Both the position numbers and the translations under genes were made by a program. A model generated the notes under the pieces. It was given only the letters and a program-made list of their open reading frames with translations. It was not told where the DNA came from and ran no database searches. From NCBI GenBank assembly GCA_964422185.1, contig CAYRAG010000001.1:1-64000 (forward strand): DNA of 64,000 nucleotides, given 5' to 3'. This document shows, in pieces, positions 62,706 to 64,000 of this stretch (within the stretch, counting starts at the first letter, position 1; every line of letters starts with the position of its first letter). The stretch is from CALXCT01 sp964422185. Its GTDB lineage: Bacteria > Bacillota > Clostridia > Oscillospirales > Oscillospiraceae.

Positions 62706-63845
62706 CTAAAACGAGTGGTCTGTGAGCCACTTCACGGCGGATTCCACCTGCAAGGTGATATCGGTGCCGTCCGCGGCGATGACCGTCTGTTTCGGAAGTC
62801 CCTGGAAGAAGTCGAGGTGGGCCTCCTCCGCGAACGCGTTCTTCAGGTAGTTGTTGTCATCCGAGAAACCCGGATCCGGCTGCACCTGGCAGATGCTGTA
62901 CGCCTGGAGAATCGCCGTAACCGGGACGCCGTGATACAACAGCCCCCGGTACTTCTCAATCTCGCTCTGGGGGATGGGCGTGCGTTCCCGGTAGATGGCC
63001 ATGGCCTCTTTCAGCGCCTCGCTCTCCTGCCGGGTGAACGGCGCGCTCTCTTTCGCGGTCCTGATGTTGTCCCGCATCTGCTCCAGGTTGCTCATGCCGG
63101 ACAGCACGGCGATGACGCCCTCTTTCTCCAGGCAGAACCGCAGAGACCAGGACGCGATGGAGCGAACCGGCGCGACGCGGCGCAGCACCGCCTCCGCCTC
63201 CTCCGGGAGTTTCGCCAGGCCGCCGCCTTTCACGGCCTCCATGATGATCACCTGTCTGCCGTGTCTGCGGATCACCTCGTAGCATGCGCCGGCCTGGACG
63301 AGCTCGCTGTCCCAGTCGATGGGGTTGACCGGGATCTGCACAAACTCGATCTCCGGATGCTCCGTCAGAACCCGATCCAGGAGCTTCGCGGAGGAGTGGA
63401 AAGAGATGCCCAGGTGGCGGATTCTCCCCTGCTCTTTCCATTTTGCCGCGTGGTCGAAGAGGTGTGTCGTCCGGATGACGCCCCCGCTGCCGTCCACCCC
63501 GTCGTAGTACACGGTCTGGACATTGTGGATCAGGTAGTAGTCGATGGTCTCCACGGCGAGTCTGCGCAACTGCTCCTGGAAAATCCCCTCAATCTGATCC
63601 TCCGGCACCTGGTTGAAAACGGGGAACTTGGTGGCCACGGTGTAGCGATCTCCCGGATGGCGCTCCACCAGCGCTTTCCGAACCGCCTCCTCGCTTTTCC
63701 CGTTGTGGTACACATAGCTGGTATCAAAATAGGTATACCCCGCCTCCAGAAACTCATCCACCATCTGGTTGAGCTGCCCGTAGTCAAAATCCTCCGGCCC
63801 GGAGCGCACCGGAAGCCGCATCATGCCAAATCCCAGATTGTTCAT
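62706..63845 (-). CDS. Aldo/keto reductase lacking the C-terminal Fe-S cysteines
   Basis: A 379-residue AKR of the YhdN-/COG1453-like type. The barrel has LGFGMMRLPVR, DTSYVYHNGKSE with catalytic Tyr, the Lys in VATKFPV, and YLIHNVQTV with His. Relatives usually end in a ferredoxin-like domain with CxxCxxC clusters; here that stretch (from about residue 285) keeps IPQSEIEKYRGLLYHG but contains no Cys motif, and 70 other residues follow. AAGGAGGA precedes the ATG. Whether the change affects electron transfer is not known. Confidence 0.88.
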   Translation of the reverse strand: MNNLGFGMMRLPVRSGPEDFDYGQLNQMVDEFLEAGYTYFDTSYVYHNGKSEEAVRKALVERHPGDRYTVATKFPVFNQVPEDQIEGIFQEQLRRLAVETIDYYLIHNVQTVYYDGVDGSGGVIRTTHLFDHAAKWKEQGRIRHLGISFHSSAKLLDRVLTEHPEIEFVQIPVNPIDWDSELVQAGACYEVIRRHGRQVIIMEAVKGGGLAKLPEEAEAVLRRVAPVRSIASWSLRFCLEKEGVIAVLSGMSNLEQMRDNIRTAKESAPFTRQESEALKEAMAIYRERTPIPQSEIEKYRGLLYHGVPVTAILQAYSICQVQPDPGFSDDNNYLKNAFAEEAHLDFFQGLPKQTVIAADGTDITLQVESAVKWLTDHSF

Positions 63846-64000
63846 TTTCCATCCTCCTTCAGGCTTTTTCCGAATGCGTATAACTCCTGCCTCTTCTTCT
63901 CCGACCTGTTCTCCGCGCCGCTGGCTGTGAAACTGCCCGCGTTCTCCGTGCCCCNNNNNNNNNNNNNNNNNNNNNNNNNNNNNNNNNNNNNNNNNNNNNN
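63846..64000. other. Window end with partial gap
   Basis: 109 bp of sequence upstream of the aldo/keto reductase with no gene or clear promoter, then N from 63955 to the end. Confidence 0.8.

Overview
The window is a GC-rich chromosomal segment of a Firmicute, most likely a gut-type Clostridia close to the Oscillospiraceae. This rests on a T-box leader, the infC-rpmI-rplT operon, a yloU/fakA pair with a DegV protein, an smc-ftsY-rph-rdgB-yhbY-nadD operon, consensus sigma-A promoters with 16-17 nt spacers, and Clostridia-type insertion sequences. No rRNA or tRNA gene is present to fix the taxon. Three runs of N (14967-15066, 26232-26331, 63955-64000) mark a draft or metagenome assembly; two fall in low-complexity coding repeats.

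Layout. 0.1-2.8 kb: a two-component system. 2.8-8.9 kb: a small exported protein, alanine racemase, an IS1634-like element and the bifunctional NAD(P)HX repair enzyme. 9.0-14.2 kb: a T-box leader, an MBL-fold hydrolase and pheS-pheT. 14.3-24.2 kb (minus strand): a nine-gene housekeeping operon, smc, ftsY, rph, rdgB, yhbY, a TIGR04076 gene, a nadD-yqeK fusion, an LCP cell-wall ligase and rsfS. 24.6-25.9 kb: infC-rpmI-rplT. 26-31.7 kb (minus): an HerA-like ATPase, a D-malate/tartrate-type dehydrogenase, fakA, yloU and a solitary IS607-type serine recombinase. 32-35.8 kb: galU with a QueT-type transporter, a divergent 2-hydroxyacid dehydrogenase and a DegV/FakB protein. 36.2-40.3 kb: a polar amino-acid ABC transporter and glutamate dehydrogenase. 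40.7-45.3 kb: a DASS anion symporter, an Old-Yellow-Enzyme/dienoyl-CoA-reductase-type flavoprotein and a short-chain dehydrogenase. 45.6-49.8 kb: a phosphoribosyltransferase, an ISLre2-like element split by a frameshift, and an AmtB-PII fusion. 50-52.8 kb (minus): DUF951, hisC, a radical SAM protein and sfsA. 53.1-54.5 kb: a GT2/GtrA pair. 54.6-62.6 kb: a complete four-gene type II Wadjet (JetABCD) anti-plasmid system. 62.7-63.8 kb: an aldo/keto reductase.

The clearest accessory system is Wadjet: four overlapping genes encoding a condensin-like complex plus a Toprim nuclease that recognises and cuts small circular DNA. It is a known type. The less expected signals are regulatory: pheS and pheT both carry a Shine-Dalgarno about 50 nt from the start codon with a stem-loop between them that would restore normal spacing; two mRNA leaders (33.69-33.81 kb and 42.34-42.45 kb) fold into candidate structured elements that I cannot assign to a known class; and the ISLre2-like transposase is divided at an A9 run suited to -1 slippage. 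These are read from sequence alone and need covariance or expression evidence.
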